This document shows, one piece after another, positions 41,703 to 51,111 of a stretch of 64,000 nucleotides of DNA. This DNA is from Paraburkholderia sp. IMGN_8. Lineage in GTDB: Bacteria > Pseudomonadota > Gammaproteobacteria > Burkholderiales > Burkholderiaceae. The first letter of the stretch is position 1. Every line of letters begins with the position of its first letter. The notes beneath the pieces were generated by a model, which was not told the DNA's origin, did no database searches, and worked only from the letters and a program-made list of their open reading frames with translations. Position numbers and translations under genes: made by a program. The DNA is taken from assembly GCF_038050405.1 (NCBI RefSeq), contig NZ_CP150901.1, positions 372,001-436,000 of the forward strand. Direction: 5' to 3'.

Positions 41703-42698
41703 TTGGTTCAACGCATTCTTGAAGCCGGCGATATCGAGTCGCTCGATCACTCGGCCATTCCTCGCATTCGTACGCCGGAGCGCCTGGCGGTATTTTCGGC
41801 TCGCGCCGCGCGGCTGCGCCAACTTGCGGCGCTCAGCAATCCGATCGCCGGCTACTTGCGGCTGATGGCCGCGCTTGCCGACGCGCAGCAAGCAGTCATG
41901 ACAGGCTTCAAGGCAAAGCCGCCCAGCGCTGAATTGATCGCGAGCGCGCAACAGCATTCGATGCCGCTGATACCGGCGCTGTCCGGCGTGCGCGATCCGG
42001 CGTGGCACGAGGTTCTGATTCAGTTGCTCGACAAGCTGCAAGCCGCCGGCCTGCTCACGCCGCCGCTCGAAGCGCTCATCGCGAAGCTCAGAACGCTCGA
42101 TGCCGCCACGCTCGAATCCCAGGCCGACGCGATCTTCGCGCAGCGTTTCGCTGAAGTCGATCCGGCGAGTGCGCCGTTCATCATGGCCGCGCTCCAGGTG
42201 GTCTGGACCGACCTCGCTGCCGATATCGACAAACGCGACGTCCCGTACCTCGAAACGCTCGGCCTGTGTCCCGTTTGCGGCTCTCATCCGGTGGCGAGCA
42301 CCGTTCGGATAGGCGGCGTTCACGACAACTACCGCTACCTGCAATGCGGCCTGTGTGCCACCGAGTGGCATATGGTCCGGTCGAAATGTTCGAATTGCGA
42401 CTCGACCAAGGGCATTGCGTATCACACGCTCGGATCGCCGGACGCCGATGCCGCCACGAAAGAAGCCGAATCCAGCAAAGCGGCTTTGAAGGCGGAATCG
42501 TGTGACGAATGCCATACTTACCGGAAGATTGGTTATCAGTCGAAGGACTACGATTTCGATCCGTTCGCGGACGATCTCGCCAGCCTCACGCTGGACTTGC
42601 TGATGGGAGAGGAAGGTTACAGGCGGGCGTCGCCGCACCCGTGGCTCTGGCCGGAACAGACCGACACCGCTACTGACCCTTCCAGCGAGTCCGATTAA
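41703..42698 (+). CDS. fdhE: Formate dehydrogenase accessory protein FdhE
   Basis: This 331-residue cytoplasmic protein is needed for activity of FdnGHI-type enzymes. Four paired-Cys rubredoxin-like motifs are seen: [25 protein letters not shown] and CDECHTYRK. The start is TTG at 41703 with AGAGGTCG about 6 nt upstream; no ATG lies near the expected N-terminus ([13 protein letters not shown]). It is placed between fdnI and selA in the same operon. Confidence 0.92.
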   Translation: MVQRILEAGDIESLDHSAIPRIRTPERLAVFSARAARLRQLAALSNPIAGYLRLMAALADAQQAVMTGFKAKPPSAELIASAQQHSMPLIPALSGVRDPAWHEVLIQLLDKLQAAGLLTPPLEALIAKLRTLDAATLESQADAIFAQRFAEVDPASAPFIMAALQVVWTDLAADIDKRDVPYLETLGLCPVCGSHPVASTVRIGGVHDNYRYLQCGLCATEWHMVRSKCSNCDSTKGIAYHTLGSPDADAATKEAESSKAALKAESCDECHTYRKIGYQSKDYDFDPFADDLASLTLDLLMGEEGYRRASPHPWLWPEQTDTATDPSSESD

Positions 42699-42712
42699 AA
42701 GAGGATTGTCTC

Positions 42713-44164
42713 GTGAGCGATGTGACGAGCGCTGAATTGCAGGCGCTAATGGGACGTGTGCCATCGGTGGAGAAGGTGATGGCGTCGGCTGAGTTTGCGC
42801 CGCTCGTGGTTGAGTTCGGCCGCACGCAGGTTTTGAACGCGTTGCGTCACGCGCTCGACGGCTGGCGCGCTAGCGTGCAGTCGGGCGAAGCGTCCAGGGC
42901 GAACGTACGTGCGCTCGATGCGGCGCAACTCGCGGCATCGGTCGAGGCGGCGCTGCGCAAGCACAACCAGGCCCGCTTGCGCAGCGTCTTCAATCTGACC
43001 GGCACGGTGTTGCATACCAATCTCGGCCGCGCGTTGCTGCCTGACGAAGCGGTGCGCGCCGTCGTGAAGGCGCTTACGCAACCCGCCAACCTCGAGTTCG
43101 ATCTTGCGACAGGCAAGCGCGGCGATCGCGACGATCTGATCGACGAACTCATCTGCGAACTGACCGGCGCGGAAGCGGCGACCGTGGTCAACAACAACGC
43201 CGCGGCTGTGTTGCTCACGCTGTCAGCGCTCGCGTCGAAGAAAGAAGTGATCGTGTCGCGTGGCGAGCTGGTTGAAATCGGCGGCGCGTTTCGCATTCCC
43301 GACATCATGAGCCGCGCGGGCGCGAAGCTGCGCGAAGTCGGTACGACGAATCGCACGCATCTCAAGGACTACGAGGAAGCAATCGGCCCGCGCACCGCGC
43401 TGCTGATGAAAGTCCACACGAGCAACTACGCGATCAGCGGCTTCACCAAAGAGGTCGGTGTCGGTGAAATTGCGCCGCTCGCCCATTCGCGAGATCTTGC
43501 CGTTGCCGTGGATCTCGGCAGCGGCACGCTGGTCGATCTGACGCAATGGGGCTTGCCGCGCGAGACCACGGTACGGGAAACCATCGAAGCCGGCGCCGAC
43601 CTCGTTACGTTCAGCGGCGACAAATTGCTCGGCGGCCCGCAAGCCGGTTTGATCGTCGGCCGACGCGACCTGATCGCGCGAATCAAGAAGCATCCTCTCA
43701 AACGTGCGCTGCGGGTCGGCAAACTAACGCTTGCAGCGTTGGAGCCGGTGCTGCAACTCTATCGGGCGCCGGAGCATCTCGCCGGGCGGCTGACGACGCT
43801 GCGCTTGCTCACGCGTCCCGCCGACGACATTCGACTCGCCGCGCAACGGGTGCAGCCCGCGTTGCAGCGTGCGATTGGCGAGCGTTATGCGGTCGCGGCG
43901 GAGCCGATGTTCAGCCAGATCGGCAGCGGCGCGTTGCCTGTAGACGTGCTGGCGAGCTATGGCCTTGTCGTCAGGATGGCTGATGGAAAGCGCGGCGGCC
44001 GTCAGTTGCTCGCGCTGGAGAAGGTGCTGTGCGACATGGCGCGACCCATCATCGGCCGTATCGCGGACGACGCGTTGCGCCTCGATCTGCGTTGTCTCGA
44101 AGCCGCCGATGAAGCGCAACTGCTCGAGCAACTGCTTGAGCAACCGAAGGGCGCGCGCGCATGA
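42713..44164 (+). CDS. selA: L-seryl-tRNA(Sec) selenium transferase
   Basis: This 483-residue PLP enzyme converts Ser-tRNA(Sec) to Sec-tRNA(Sec) with selenophosphate. Seen are [20 protein letters not shown], the [20 protein letters not shown] block and the PLP Lys in [20 protein letters not shown]. The start is GTG at 42713 with AGAGGA upstream. Its stop overlaps the selB ATG (ATGA). Confidence 0.96.
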   Translation: MSDVTSAELQALMGRVPSVEKVMASAEFAPLVVEFGRTQVLNALRHALDGWRASVQSGEASRANVRALDAAQLAASVEAALRKHNQARLRSVFNLTGTVLHTNLGRALLPDEAVRAVVKALTQPANLEFDLATGKRGDRDDLIDELICELTGAEAATVVNNNAAAVLLTLSALASKKEVIVSRGELVEIGGAFRIPDIMSRAGAKLREVGTTNRTHLKDYEEAIGPRTALLMKVHTSNYAISGFTKEVGVGEIAPLAHSRDLAVAVDLGSGTLVDLTQWGLPRETTVRETIEAGADLVTFSGDKLLGGPQAGLIVGRRDLIARIKKHPLKRALRVGKLTLAALEPVLQLYRAPEHLAGRLTTLRLLTRPADDIRLAAQRVQPALQRAIGERYAVAAEPMFSQIGSGALPVDVLASYGLVVRMADGKRGGRQLLALEKVLCDMARPIIGRIADDALRLDLRCLEAADEAQLLEQLLEQPKGARA

Positions 44165-46074
44165 TCGTCGGTACGGCGGGGCATATCGATCACGGCAAGA
44201 CAAGTCTGGTAAAAGCGCTATCCGGCGTCGATACCGACCGGCTGAAGGAAGAAAAGGCACGCGGCATTTCGATCGAACTGGGCTATGCCTACGTGCCGCT
44301 AGAGAACGGCGACGTGCTCGGCCTGATTGACGTTCCGGGTCACGAAAAACTCGTCCACACGATGACCGCCGGTGCGAGCGGTATCGATTTCGCGCTGCTC
44401 GTGATCGCCGCCGACGACGGCGTGATGCCGCAAACGCGCGAACATCTGGCCATTGTGCAACTGCTCGGCATCAAGCGTGGCGCGATAGCGTTGACAAAGG
44501 TCGATTGCGTGGACGCGCAGCGGTTGCAGGAGGTGCGTCAGGAAATTGCGTCGTTTCTGCGCGGTAGCGTGCTGCAGGACGCGCCTGTCTTCGACACCTG
44601 CGCGATGCGTGCCGATGATCCCGGCGTCGCTTCGTTGAAGGCGCATCTGCTCGCTGCAGCCGTGGACTGGCGGATGAAACGCGACGATGGCCTGTTCCGT
44701 CTCGCCGTTGACCGGGTCTTCACGCTCGCAGGGCAAGGGACGATTGTGACGGGGACTGTGGTGGCGGGGCGCGTCAATGTCGGCGATACGATGCTGCTCG
44801 CGCCGAAAAATCAGCCTGTGCGTGTACGCAGTATTCATTCGCAGAATCGTCAGGCCACAGCCGGGCGAGCAGGGGAGCGCTGCGCGCTGAATCTTGCGGG
44901 CATCGACAAGAGCGCGATCGATCGCGGCGACTGGATCGTCGATCCGCGTCTGTCGCAGGCGTCGGAACGTATCGACGTGAGGTTGACGCTGCTTGCCGAT
45001 GCGCCGCTCACGCTGGAGCATTGGGCGCCGTTGCACGTGCATCTGGGCACGCAGCATCAGGTCGCGCATGTCGCGCTGCTCGACAGTGCGACGCTTGCTG
45101 CCGGTCAGCGCGGGCGTGTGCAACTCGTGTTCGAACGCCCGGTATGCGCGCTTCCCGGCGACCGCTTCGTCGTGAGGAATGCGCAGGCTAATCGCACCAT
45201 CGGCGGCGGTCATGTGCTCGATCCGTTTGCGCCGGCGCGCAAGCGTCGTTCCGCTGAACGTCTCGCATGGCTCGATGCGATGCAGACCATGCTGGAGACT
45301 GGAACGCTCGACGCCATGCTCGCTCGCGCGCCTCATGGCCTGTCACGCTCTTTGCTGGAGCGTTTGACGGGCATGCCGGCCGCGGCGCTTAAGTTGCCGC
45401 TCGACACACGCGTGGTCGAGCATCCCGGCGACGACGCGTTGCTCGTCGCAAACGCCGCATGGCAATCGCTGGCTGCGCGATTGACTGCGGCGCTGAAGCA
45501 ATACCACGAACGCGTGCCTGACGAATCAGGTCCGGATGTATCGCGCCTGCGGCGGATTGCGGCACCTCTCGTTGACGAGGCGGTGTGGCGCGCGCTGGTC
45601 GATGATGCCGAGGCGCACGGCGAGATCGTCAGACGCGGGCCCTGGTTGCATCTCCCGGACCACGCGGTGACGCTCGACGACGCCGATCGCGCGCTCGCGG
45701 CGGTGCTGCTGCCGGCTGTGAAAGAAGGGCGCTTCGATCCTCCCTGGGTCCGCGATCTGGCGAGCGCGCATGGCGTATCAGAGGACCGCGTGCGTCAGTT
45801 GATGCGCAAGCTTGCGCGGCAGGGAGAGATTTATCAGGTCGTGCGCGACCTCTTTTACCATTCTGACGCGATTCGCGAACTGGCCTCGATTGCGGCCGCC
45901 GAAGCGCATAAGAACGCAGGTACAGTGGCTGCTGCGCCGTTTCGCGATGTCACCGGTCTTGGACGAAAGCGTGCGATTCAGCTCTTAGAGTTTTTCGACC
46001 GGGTTGGTTATACTCGCTTCCACCGTGGCCTGCATCTGATGCGCACGGATAGTCGTTGGCTCGATCTGCTCTGA
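44161..46074 (+). CDS. selB: Selenocysteine-specific elongation factor
   Basis: This 637-residue GTPase delivers Sec-tRNA(Sec) to UGA and binds the SECIS. The G domain has [19 protein letters not shown] (G1), [18 protein letters not shown] (switch I), [12 protein letters not shown] (G3) and TKVD (G4). The C-terminal part holds the winged-helix repeats that recognise SECIS, ending [18 protein letters not shown]. It is coupled to selA and followed 27 bp later by tRNA-Sec. Confidence 0.96.
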   Translation: MIVGTAGHIDHGKTSLVKALSGVDTDRLKEEKARGISIELGYAYVPLENGDVLGLIDVPGHEKLVHTMTAGASGIDFALLVIAADDGVMPQTREHLAIVQLLGIKRGAIALTKVDCVDAQRLQEVRQEIASFLRGSVLQDAPVFDTCAMRADDPGVASLKAHLLAAAVDWRMKRDDGLFRLAVDRVFTLAGQGTIVTGTVVAGRVNVGDTMLLAPKNQPVRVRSIHSQNRQATAGRAGERCALNLAGIDKSAIDRGDWIVDPRLSQASERIDVRLTLLADAPLTLEHWAPLHVHLGTQHQVAHVALLDSATLAAGQRGRVQLVFERPVCALPGDRFVVRNAQANRTIGGGHVLDPFAPARKRRSAERLAWLDAMQTMLETGTLDAMLARAPHGLSRSLLERLTGMPAAALKLPLDTRVVEHPGDDALLVANAAWQSLAARLTAALKQYHERVPDESGPDVSRLRRIAAPLVDEAVWRALVDDAEAHGEIVRRGPWLHLPDHAVTLDDADRALAAVLLPAVKEGRFDPPWVRDLASAHGVSEDRVRQLMRKLARQGEIYQVVRDLFYHSDAIRELASIAAAEAHKNAGTVAAAPFRDVTGLGRKRAIQLLEFFDRVGYTRFHRGLHLMRTDSRWLDLL

Positions 46075-46101
46075 TTCGCAACGAATGATTTGATCATCGT
46101 A

Positions 46102-46194
46102 GGAAGGCATCCGTATCCGGTGGTGCGGCTGGGCTTCAAACCCAGTTGAGGGCGTCAGCCGCTCTCAGGTCGGTTCGACTCCGGCTGCCTTCCG
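46102..46194 (+). tRNA. selC: tRNA-Sec (TCA), CCA not encoded
   Basis: This is a long tRNA (93 nt without CCA) with an 8-bp acceptor stem GGAAGGCA/TGCCTTCC, discriminator G, anticodon TCA in loop CTTCAAA, and a large variable arm. The T arm is GGTTCGACTCC. The gene is followed by CCC instead of CCA, so the CCA must be added by enzyme, unlike the three other tRNA genes in this window. Having selC directly after selB is a compact arrangement. Confidence 0.94.
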
Positions 46195-46242
46195 CCCGGC
46201 AAGGCTTCCAGGGCATTCCAATATCTTTGTAGAGTTCATCAA

Positions 46243-46885
46243 TTAACGTCGTAAACGACACGAATTGGTTGTTTTGCACGGGACGTCTTTCCAAACTTGG
46301 ACTGATTTTGAAGCCGAGTCTCGGTCATCAAGCTCAGCGCCCGGGCGAAGTGCCGTCTCCTCTAGATGAAGCGCCCGCCTGTGGAACCTAGTACGTTCAA
46401 GGTAGCCGACTCCCCTCCCGGTACGCTGATACATCCGTGCTATAACTTTCTGCGCAGTCGGATAGATACTCTCAAGGCGTAGTTCTTGGAACGATTGCCG
46501 GAAGGCATCAAAGCGGGCTTCTTCGCGTTGAATCTTTTCTCTGCGCATGGTCTCCCTTCCTCTTTTCACTAGCCTTCGTGCAATATCCGGCGCCAGCTTG
46601 CGCAAAAACTTTTCGTCCACGTCGAGAAGCCGCGCAGCCTGACGGAGATTTTGCGCCGATCCTGATTCGAAAATCCTACCCAGCTCCGCGAGCAGTCTTT
46701 CGGAGGTTTTAGTTGCCGCCCCCCAACGCTGCCTTACTATTAATGGTCTGGCGACAGAAGCTGGATCTACTTTTCTCAGGATTACCTTGTTTCCAAGGAG
46801 GATGTCGGATACACAGCAGCCGCAGCAGTTCGCGATCAGTAACAGTCGAGGAAGACTCGGGTAAGCGGCGAAAATTGGCGCCGCG
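46243..46885 (-). pseudogene. TniQ/TnsD-like transposition protein, C-terminal remnant
   Basis: The minus frame ends at 46243. From about 46885 it reads YPSLPRLLLIANCCGCCVSD, then LLAELGRIFESGSAQNLRQA, ARLLDVDEKFLRKLAPDIAR and ELRLESIYPTAQKVIARM. This pattern, a short helix-turn-helix followed by a charged helix and a Y-P-x-x-x-x-V-x repeat, resembles the C-terminal part of TniQ/TnsD target-selection proteins. No N-terminal zinc-finger half or partner transposase is present. The open frame extends to 47070, but that part is antisense to another remnant. It is a fossil of a mobile element beside a tRNA gene; the family call is tentative. Confidence 0.5.
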
Positions 46886-47116
46886 CGGAACGGTTCGGAG
46901 ATCGAAGATGCGCTGAAAGCGTACGAGCGTGATCGCATTCCACGCACCAGCCGCGTCCAGCTCGGCGCGCGCGCACGAGGCACGACGCTGCATCTGCGTT
47001 CACCGTGGGCGCGCGTGAAGCGCAACCTGGGTTTCAGGCTGGAGGGGCTGCGTAACCCTGAAACGACCATGCATCGCGCGGAATGGATTTACGGGTATGA
47101 CGCCACGCAGCGATAG
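46880..47116 (+). pseudogene. FAD-dependent aromatic monooxygenase, C-terminal remnant
   Basis: The plus frame reads IEDALKAYERDRIPRTSRVQ, LGARARGTTLHLRSP, NLGFRLEGLRNP and HRAEWIYGYDATQR, ending TAG at 47114-47116. It matches the C-terminal end of salicylate or 3-hydroxybenzoate hydroxylase-type enzymes (an ALxxYExxRxPRTxxVQ helix and a terminal WIYGYD). Only about 75 of some 400 residues remain. It abuts the TniQ-like remnant, which suggests the element inserted here and deleted the rest. Confidence 0.55.
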
Positions 47117-47137
47117 CGCGGGCTCGCGCTGGTTCGA

Positions 47138-47818
47138 TTATCCGCGGCTGCGGGGCGTGGGCCGCGCATCCTTGGTCCGTGATTGCGGCGTTGCGTTCTC
47201 GGGCTCTTCGAGTCCCGGGAGCACCAGCTCTTCCATCAACGCCAGTACGCGCAAGCAAAAGGCATTTCCGGCGGCGCGCTCTTCCTCGGAAAAATGCGCC
47301 ATCGCCGGTGCGATCGACGATTCGTCCGCGAGCTTCACGATTGCCTTCTCGACGAGGTCGAGGCCTTTCCTGGTCAGGTGCACGATGAACCCGCCGCCGT
47401 GGCTTGGATCAGCCTGCCGTTCCACCATGCCGAGACTGGCCAGTCGGTCGATCTTCTTGGTGATCGCGCCCGAGGTCACGAGCAGCGCCCGATACAGGTC
47501 GGTTGGGCGCTTCGCGTACGGATGGCCGCTGCGGCGCAGCGCGAGCAGCACGCGCATGTCGGACCCGCTGATCCCGCCAAGGCGCTGGCACATTTTATCG
47601 AAGGCCTGTTCGACCAGCGTGCCGAGACGCATGAAGTAGATCGCGAGCAGGAAGTTCGACAGATCGAGATCGCTACGTTCGAGTTGCCACTGCAAGGAGA
47701 TGAACTCGATGTGGCTGCTGCCGGGACGATTTGGCTTCTTGCCGGATTCCCCCGGAGCCGCTGGCGCCTTCTTGCTGACTCGGGGACGCGCGGGTTGCTT
47801 GGTGGCGGCAGTGCTCAT
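47138..47818 (-). CDS. MarR-family transcriptional regulator
   Basis: This is a 226-residue protein with a Lys/Ala/Pro-rich N-terminal extension. A winged helix at residues about 95-165 includes ISGSDMRVLLALRRSG, YRALLVTSGAITKKIDRLAS (recognition helix) and GGGFIVHLTRKGLDLVEKAI (wing). The length exceeds the usual 140-170 because of the extension. The ATG at 47818 has AAGGAAG upstream. It lies just past the end of the Rieske oxygenase operon on the same strand, 204 bp away, and probably regulates it. Its ligand is presumably an aromatic acid (inference). Confidence 0.85.
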   Translation of the reverse strand: MSTAATKQPARPRVSKKAPAAPGESGKKPNRPGSSHIEFISLQWQLERSDLDLSNFLLAIYFMRLGTLVEQAFDKMCQRLGGISGSDMRVLLALRRSGHPYAKRPTDLYRALLVTSGAITKKIDRLASLGMVERQADPSHGGGFIVHLTRKGLDLVEKAIVKLADESSIAPAMAHFSEEERAAGNAFCLRVLALMEELVLPGLEEPENATPQSRTKDARPTPRSRG

Positions 47819-48022
47819 CTTGTTGACTTCCTTGCGATTCATGCGATCTCGGCCGATTGTAGCGGGTGGGCCGCCCATAGGTAGCGGGCGGGCCGCCAAC
47901 TATTGTACGTAATTCCCCGACGCGCACGCGCCGGGCGGCGCCGGCGCGAACCGCCTCGGGGTATCGGCGAGTCGAACGATCGCGATGGCACCGCGCGTGG
48001 CGCCGGTGCTTGATCGGCCTGG

Positions 48023-48967
48023 TCAGGCTGCCCGCACCGCGGCGCTCAGCATATCGGCCACCTGACGCTGGGCCAGTGCGGCGGCGCGGACCTCACCCCG
48101 CATGCCATAAAACGTGTGCAGCATGCCCGAGTACCGCACGCTGGTCGCCGGCACACCCGCTTCGGCCAGTTTTTGCGCGTAGGCTTCACCGTCGTCGCAC
48201 AGAACGTCGCACTCGGCGGTGATCACGAGGGCCGGCGGCAGGCGCGAATGGTCGTCGGCGAGAAACGGCGAGAGTTTCCACGTCGTCGGCGACACGCCGT
48301 GATCGAGCGCATACGTGCGAAACGCGTACGCGACGTCGGCCGTGCGTTGCATGAAGCCTTCCGCGTAAGCTGACATCGATGTGCGTTGCTGTCGGGCGTC
48401 CGTTGCGGGATAGACGAGCGCCTGCGCGAGGATGCGCGGTGCCGCGTGCTCGCGCGCCAGCAGGCACACGACGGCGGCGAGATTGCCGCCGGCCGATTCG
48501 CCGAACACCGTCAGGCGCGACGACGGAAGCCCATGCTCATGACCGTGCTCGGCGGCCCAGCGGGTCGCCGCCCACACGTCTTCCAGCGCGGCGGGGAACG
48601 GATGCTCGGGGGCGAGCCGGTAGTCGACGCTGATCACGGCCAGCCCGGAATCGTTGGCCAGATGCCGGCACACCGCGTCGAAGCTGTCGAGATTGCCCAT
48701 CAGCCAGCCGCCGCCGTGAATGGCCATCGTCACGCCGGTGGCGCCTGCGGGATGATAGACGCGCACCGGGATGTCGCCGCCAGGGCCTGGAACGGCGAGA
48801 TCGAACACCTTGTCGATATGAGGGCCGGGCGCCCGGGCGGCCGTGCGCGCGGCGATACCGGCGCGCGCTTCGGCGGGGCTCACCTCTGCCATGCTCGGCC
48901 GCGCCGCGGCCGCCGCGGCAAGCGCGCGAAGCGCCGGGTGGATCTGACTTTGAGAGGAAGAAGACAT
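48023..48967 (-). CDS. Alpha/beta hydrolase, hormone-sensitive-lipase family esterase
   Basis: This 314-residue cytoplasmic enzyme has the oxyanion motif AIHGGGWLMGN, the nucleophile Ser in VFGESAGGNLAAVV, VISVDYRLAPEHPFPAALED, and the distal Asp and His in AECDVLCDDGEAYAQ and GMLHTFYGM. It probably splits an ester of an aromatic substrate or intermediate. It is the last gene of the oxygenase operon, 8 bp after the SDR. Confidence 0.9.
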   Translation of the reverse strand: MSSSSQSQIHPALRALAAAAAARPSMAEVSPAEARAGIAARTAARAPGPHIDKVFDLAVPGPGGDIPVRVYHPAGATGVTMAIHGGGWLMGNLDSFDAVCRHLANDSGLAVISVDYRLAPEHPFPAALEDVWAATRWAAEHGHEHGLPSSRLTVFGESAGGNLAAVVCLLAREHAAPRILAQALVYPATDARQQRTSMSAYAEGFMQRTADVAYAFRTYALDHGVSPTTWKLSPFLADDHSRLPPALVITAECDVLCDDGEAYAQKLAEAGVPATSVRYSGMLHTFYGMRGEVRAAALAQRQVADMLSAAVRAA

Positions 48968-48975
48968 CGTGTATC

Positions 48976-49803
48976 TCAAGGAGTCGGGGTTGCCGAGGGG
49001 GCGAACGTGATGCGCGGAATCGCGGCCAGCACGCTGAGGCCGCCATCGACGGTGACGATTTCGCCGGCCATATGGGCGCTCAGGTCGGAAGCGAGGAACA
49101 GCAGGTGGCCCGCGATTTCCGCCGCGGTGGCAGCCCGTCCAAGCGGGATCGCGCTGCCGACTCGCGTCCACGTCTCTTCGTCCAGACGCTGGTTCAGCCG
49201 CGGCGTGCGGACAAAACCCGGCGACACTGCGTTGATGCGCACGTTGTACGGCGCATACTCGGCGCCCGCGGCGCGCACGAGGTGATGCAGCGCCGCCTTC
49301 GACGCCGCATAGGCGACCTCGTTCGGTATCGCGCGATCGCCGGCAAGCGAGCCGACGAACGCGAAGGTGCCGCCGCCGTCGGCCTTCATCATCTCGCCAC
49401 CAATCTGAATCGCAAGGTACGCATGGCGCACGACGATGTCGAATTGCTTGTCCCACGACGCATCGTCGACGGCGGCCAGCGGCTTGATGCCCGCGACGCC
49501 GATAATGTCGACCACGCCGTGGATGCGCCCGAAGTGCTTGCGCGCCGTGTCGAACACGCGCTGCATGTCCTCGCGGGAGGTGGCGTCCGCCACGCACGGG
49601 ATCCCGTCCACGGCTTGGGCGATGTTGTGGGCGAGCTGCTCGTCGCGGTCGACGCAGAGCACGCGAGCGCCGGCTTGTGCGAGCGCATGGACCGTTTGCT
49701 CGCCGATGCCTTGACCAGCGCCGAGTACCACGAAACCCCGGCCGTCGAGGCGCAACAGAGACAGGTAGTCCGGCGTGTTGCTGGGAGTTTGATTGATCGT
49801 CAT
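48976..49803 (-). CDS. Short-chain dehydrogenase/reductase in the oxygenase operon
   Basis: This is a 275-residue classical SDR. The cofactor motif is VLGAGQGIGEQTVHAL at residues about 26-41, and DRDE binds NAD ribose. VGSLAGDRA supplies the Ser and YAASKAALHHLVRAAG the Tyr/Lys pair, followed by NAVSPGFVRTP. In such operons SDRs often oxidise the cis-dihydrodiol made by the dioxygenase; this role is inferred. It is 11 bp downstream of the first Rieske gene. Confidence 0.88.
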   Translation of the reverse strand: MTINQTPSNTPDYLSLLRLDGRGFVVLGAGQGIGEQTVHALAQAGARVLCVDRDEQLAHNIAQAVDGIPCVADATSREDMQRVFDTARKHFGRIHGVVDIIGVAGIKPLAAVDDASWDKQFDIVVRHAYLAIQIGGEMMKADGGGTFAFVGSLAGDRAIPNEVAYAASKAALHHLVRAAGAEYAPYNVRINAVSPGFVRTPRLNQRLDEETWTRVGSAIPLGRAATAAEIAGHLLFLASDLSAHMAGEIVTVDGGLSVLAAIPRITFAPSATPTP

Positions 49804-49814
49804 GAGTCGTCTCC

Positions 49815-51083
49815 TTAGGCTTCGATTGCCTGGCGATGCGCCGGCAGCAGATCCTGCCAGGCCGCCCCTTCCTCGAGTTCCCGGTCGCAGGCGCTCACGC
49901 CGCGCAGATCGAGACCGAGCGCCGGCGGCTGCTGGTTCTCCATGACGCGTTTGATCGATTCCAGCAGCACGCGGCGCACACGCACGACGGCCTGGTCCGC
50001 GGGCACCAGATGCTCGCGCGAACGATCGTAGAGGGGGCCTTGGGACAGCCCGATCGTCGCGTCCTCCACCTCGACGCCGCGCAGTCCGGTCCAGTTCTCC
50101 TTCATCAACTCGCGGTTCTGGCCGAACGAATCCGCCCAGCTGGCCGTGAAAGTGCAATTCTTGCGGTCATAGTACTTGGGGTCGTTCAGACCGAGCAACT
50201 CGACGATTTTCTCTTCGGTCACCGGCACGTCGCCGTGGACGACGATGTAGGTGCTCGTGTGCGTATCGTCTTCGGGCACCTCGAGGACCGTGAACTGGAA
50301 CGCCGGGGCAGGGATGATGCGGCCGTACGGCACGATGAACGGGACCACGCGGGCGTTGCGGACTTTCGCGTCGGTCGTCTTGCGCAGCGCGACGTAGTGG
50401 AAGCCGAACGCCGTATCCTCGATTTTCAGCGCCGGTTCCAGGTCGTTGGAGGCCAGCGCGGCGGGATTGATCACGTCGGGGTTGGGCGTGAACTCGTTCT
50501 CTTTCCAGCCGGGGCGTGCCATGTTGGTGTGCAGCACGCCGACGTGCGAGCTGTCCTCGCCGCCTTCGACCAGTTGCAGATAGTTGCACGAGACGTTGAT
50601 GCGCAGCACGACGCGGTGGTTCGGTTCCGCGTCCATGAACGCGTAACGCGAGAACGCCGGCAGCAGTTCCTTCGGCCCGACGTACGCCCATACGATGCCG
50701 CCGGCCTCGCGCGCGGGAAACGACGGCGCCTTCATCCGTGCGGCGTACTTGGGATCCGCATGGTTCGGCGTTTCCATCACGTCGCCCGACGCGCTGAACT
50801 TCCAGCCGTGATACAGACAGCGAATGCCGCCTTCCTCGACGCGGCCAAGCGCGAGCGACGCGCCGCGGTGCATGCACAGCTCCTCCAAAAAGCCGACGTT
50901 GCCGTCGGTATCCCGGAACGCGACATAGTTCTCGCCGAGCAGACGAACGCGCAACGGCGCGCAGTCTGGATGCGGCAATTGCGCGGAGGTGCACACCGGG
51001 TGCCAGAAACGTCGCATCAACGCGCCGCCCGGCGTACCTGGGCCGACGCGGCAAATCATTTCGTTATCTTTATGGGTCAACAT
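49815..51083 (-). CDS. Rieske non-heme iron oxygenase, phthalate-dioxygenase type (copy A)
   Basis: This is a 422-residue oxygenase subunit. The Rieske site is CMHRGASLALGR followed by CLYHGWKFSASGD (Cys-His and Cys-His, residues about 70-95). The mononuclear iron site is in LVEGGEDSSHVGVLH, with two His and a downstream Asp. The N-terminus MLTHKDNEMICRVGPGTPGG resembles phthalate 4,5-dioxygenase and related demethylases. There is no separate beta subunit, so the complex is probably alpha-only. It is one of two homologues in the operon, and the substrate is unknown. Confidence 0.92.
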   Translation of the reverse strand: MLTHKDNEMICRVGPGTPGGALMRRFWHPVCTSAQLPHPDCAPLRVRLLGENYVAFRDTDGNVGFLEELCMHRGASLALGRVEEGGIRCLYHGWKFSASGDVMETPNHADPKYAARMKAPSFPAREAGGIVWAYVGPKELLPAFSRYAFMDAEPNHRVVLRINVSCNYLQLVEGGEDSSHVGVLHTNMARPGWKENEFTPNPDVINPAALASNDLEPALKIEDTAFGFHYVALRKTTDAKVRNARVVPFIVPYGRIIPAPAFQFTVLEVPEDDTHTSTYIVVHGDVPVTEEKIVELLGLNDPKYYDRKNCTFTASWADSFGQNRELMKENWTGLRGVEVEDATIGLSQGPLYDRSREHLVPADQAVVRVRRVLLESIKRVMENQQPPALGLDLRGVSACDRELEEGAAWQDLLPAHRQAIEA

Positions 51084-51111
51084 ATCGGAACTCCTGTCTC
51101 AAGCGGGGTTA

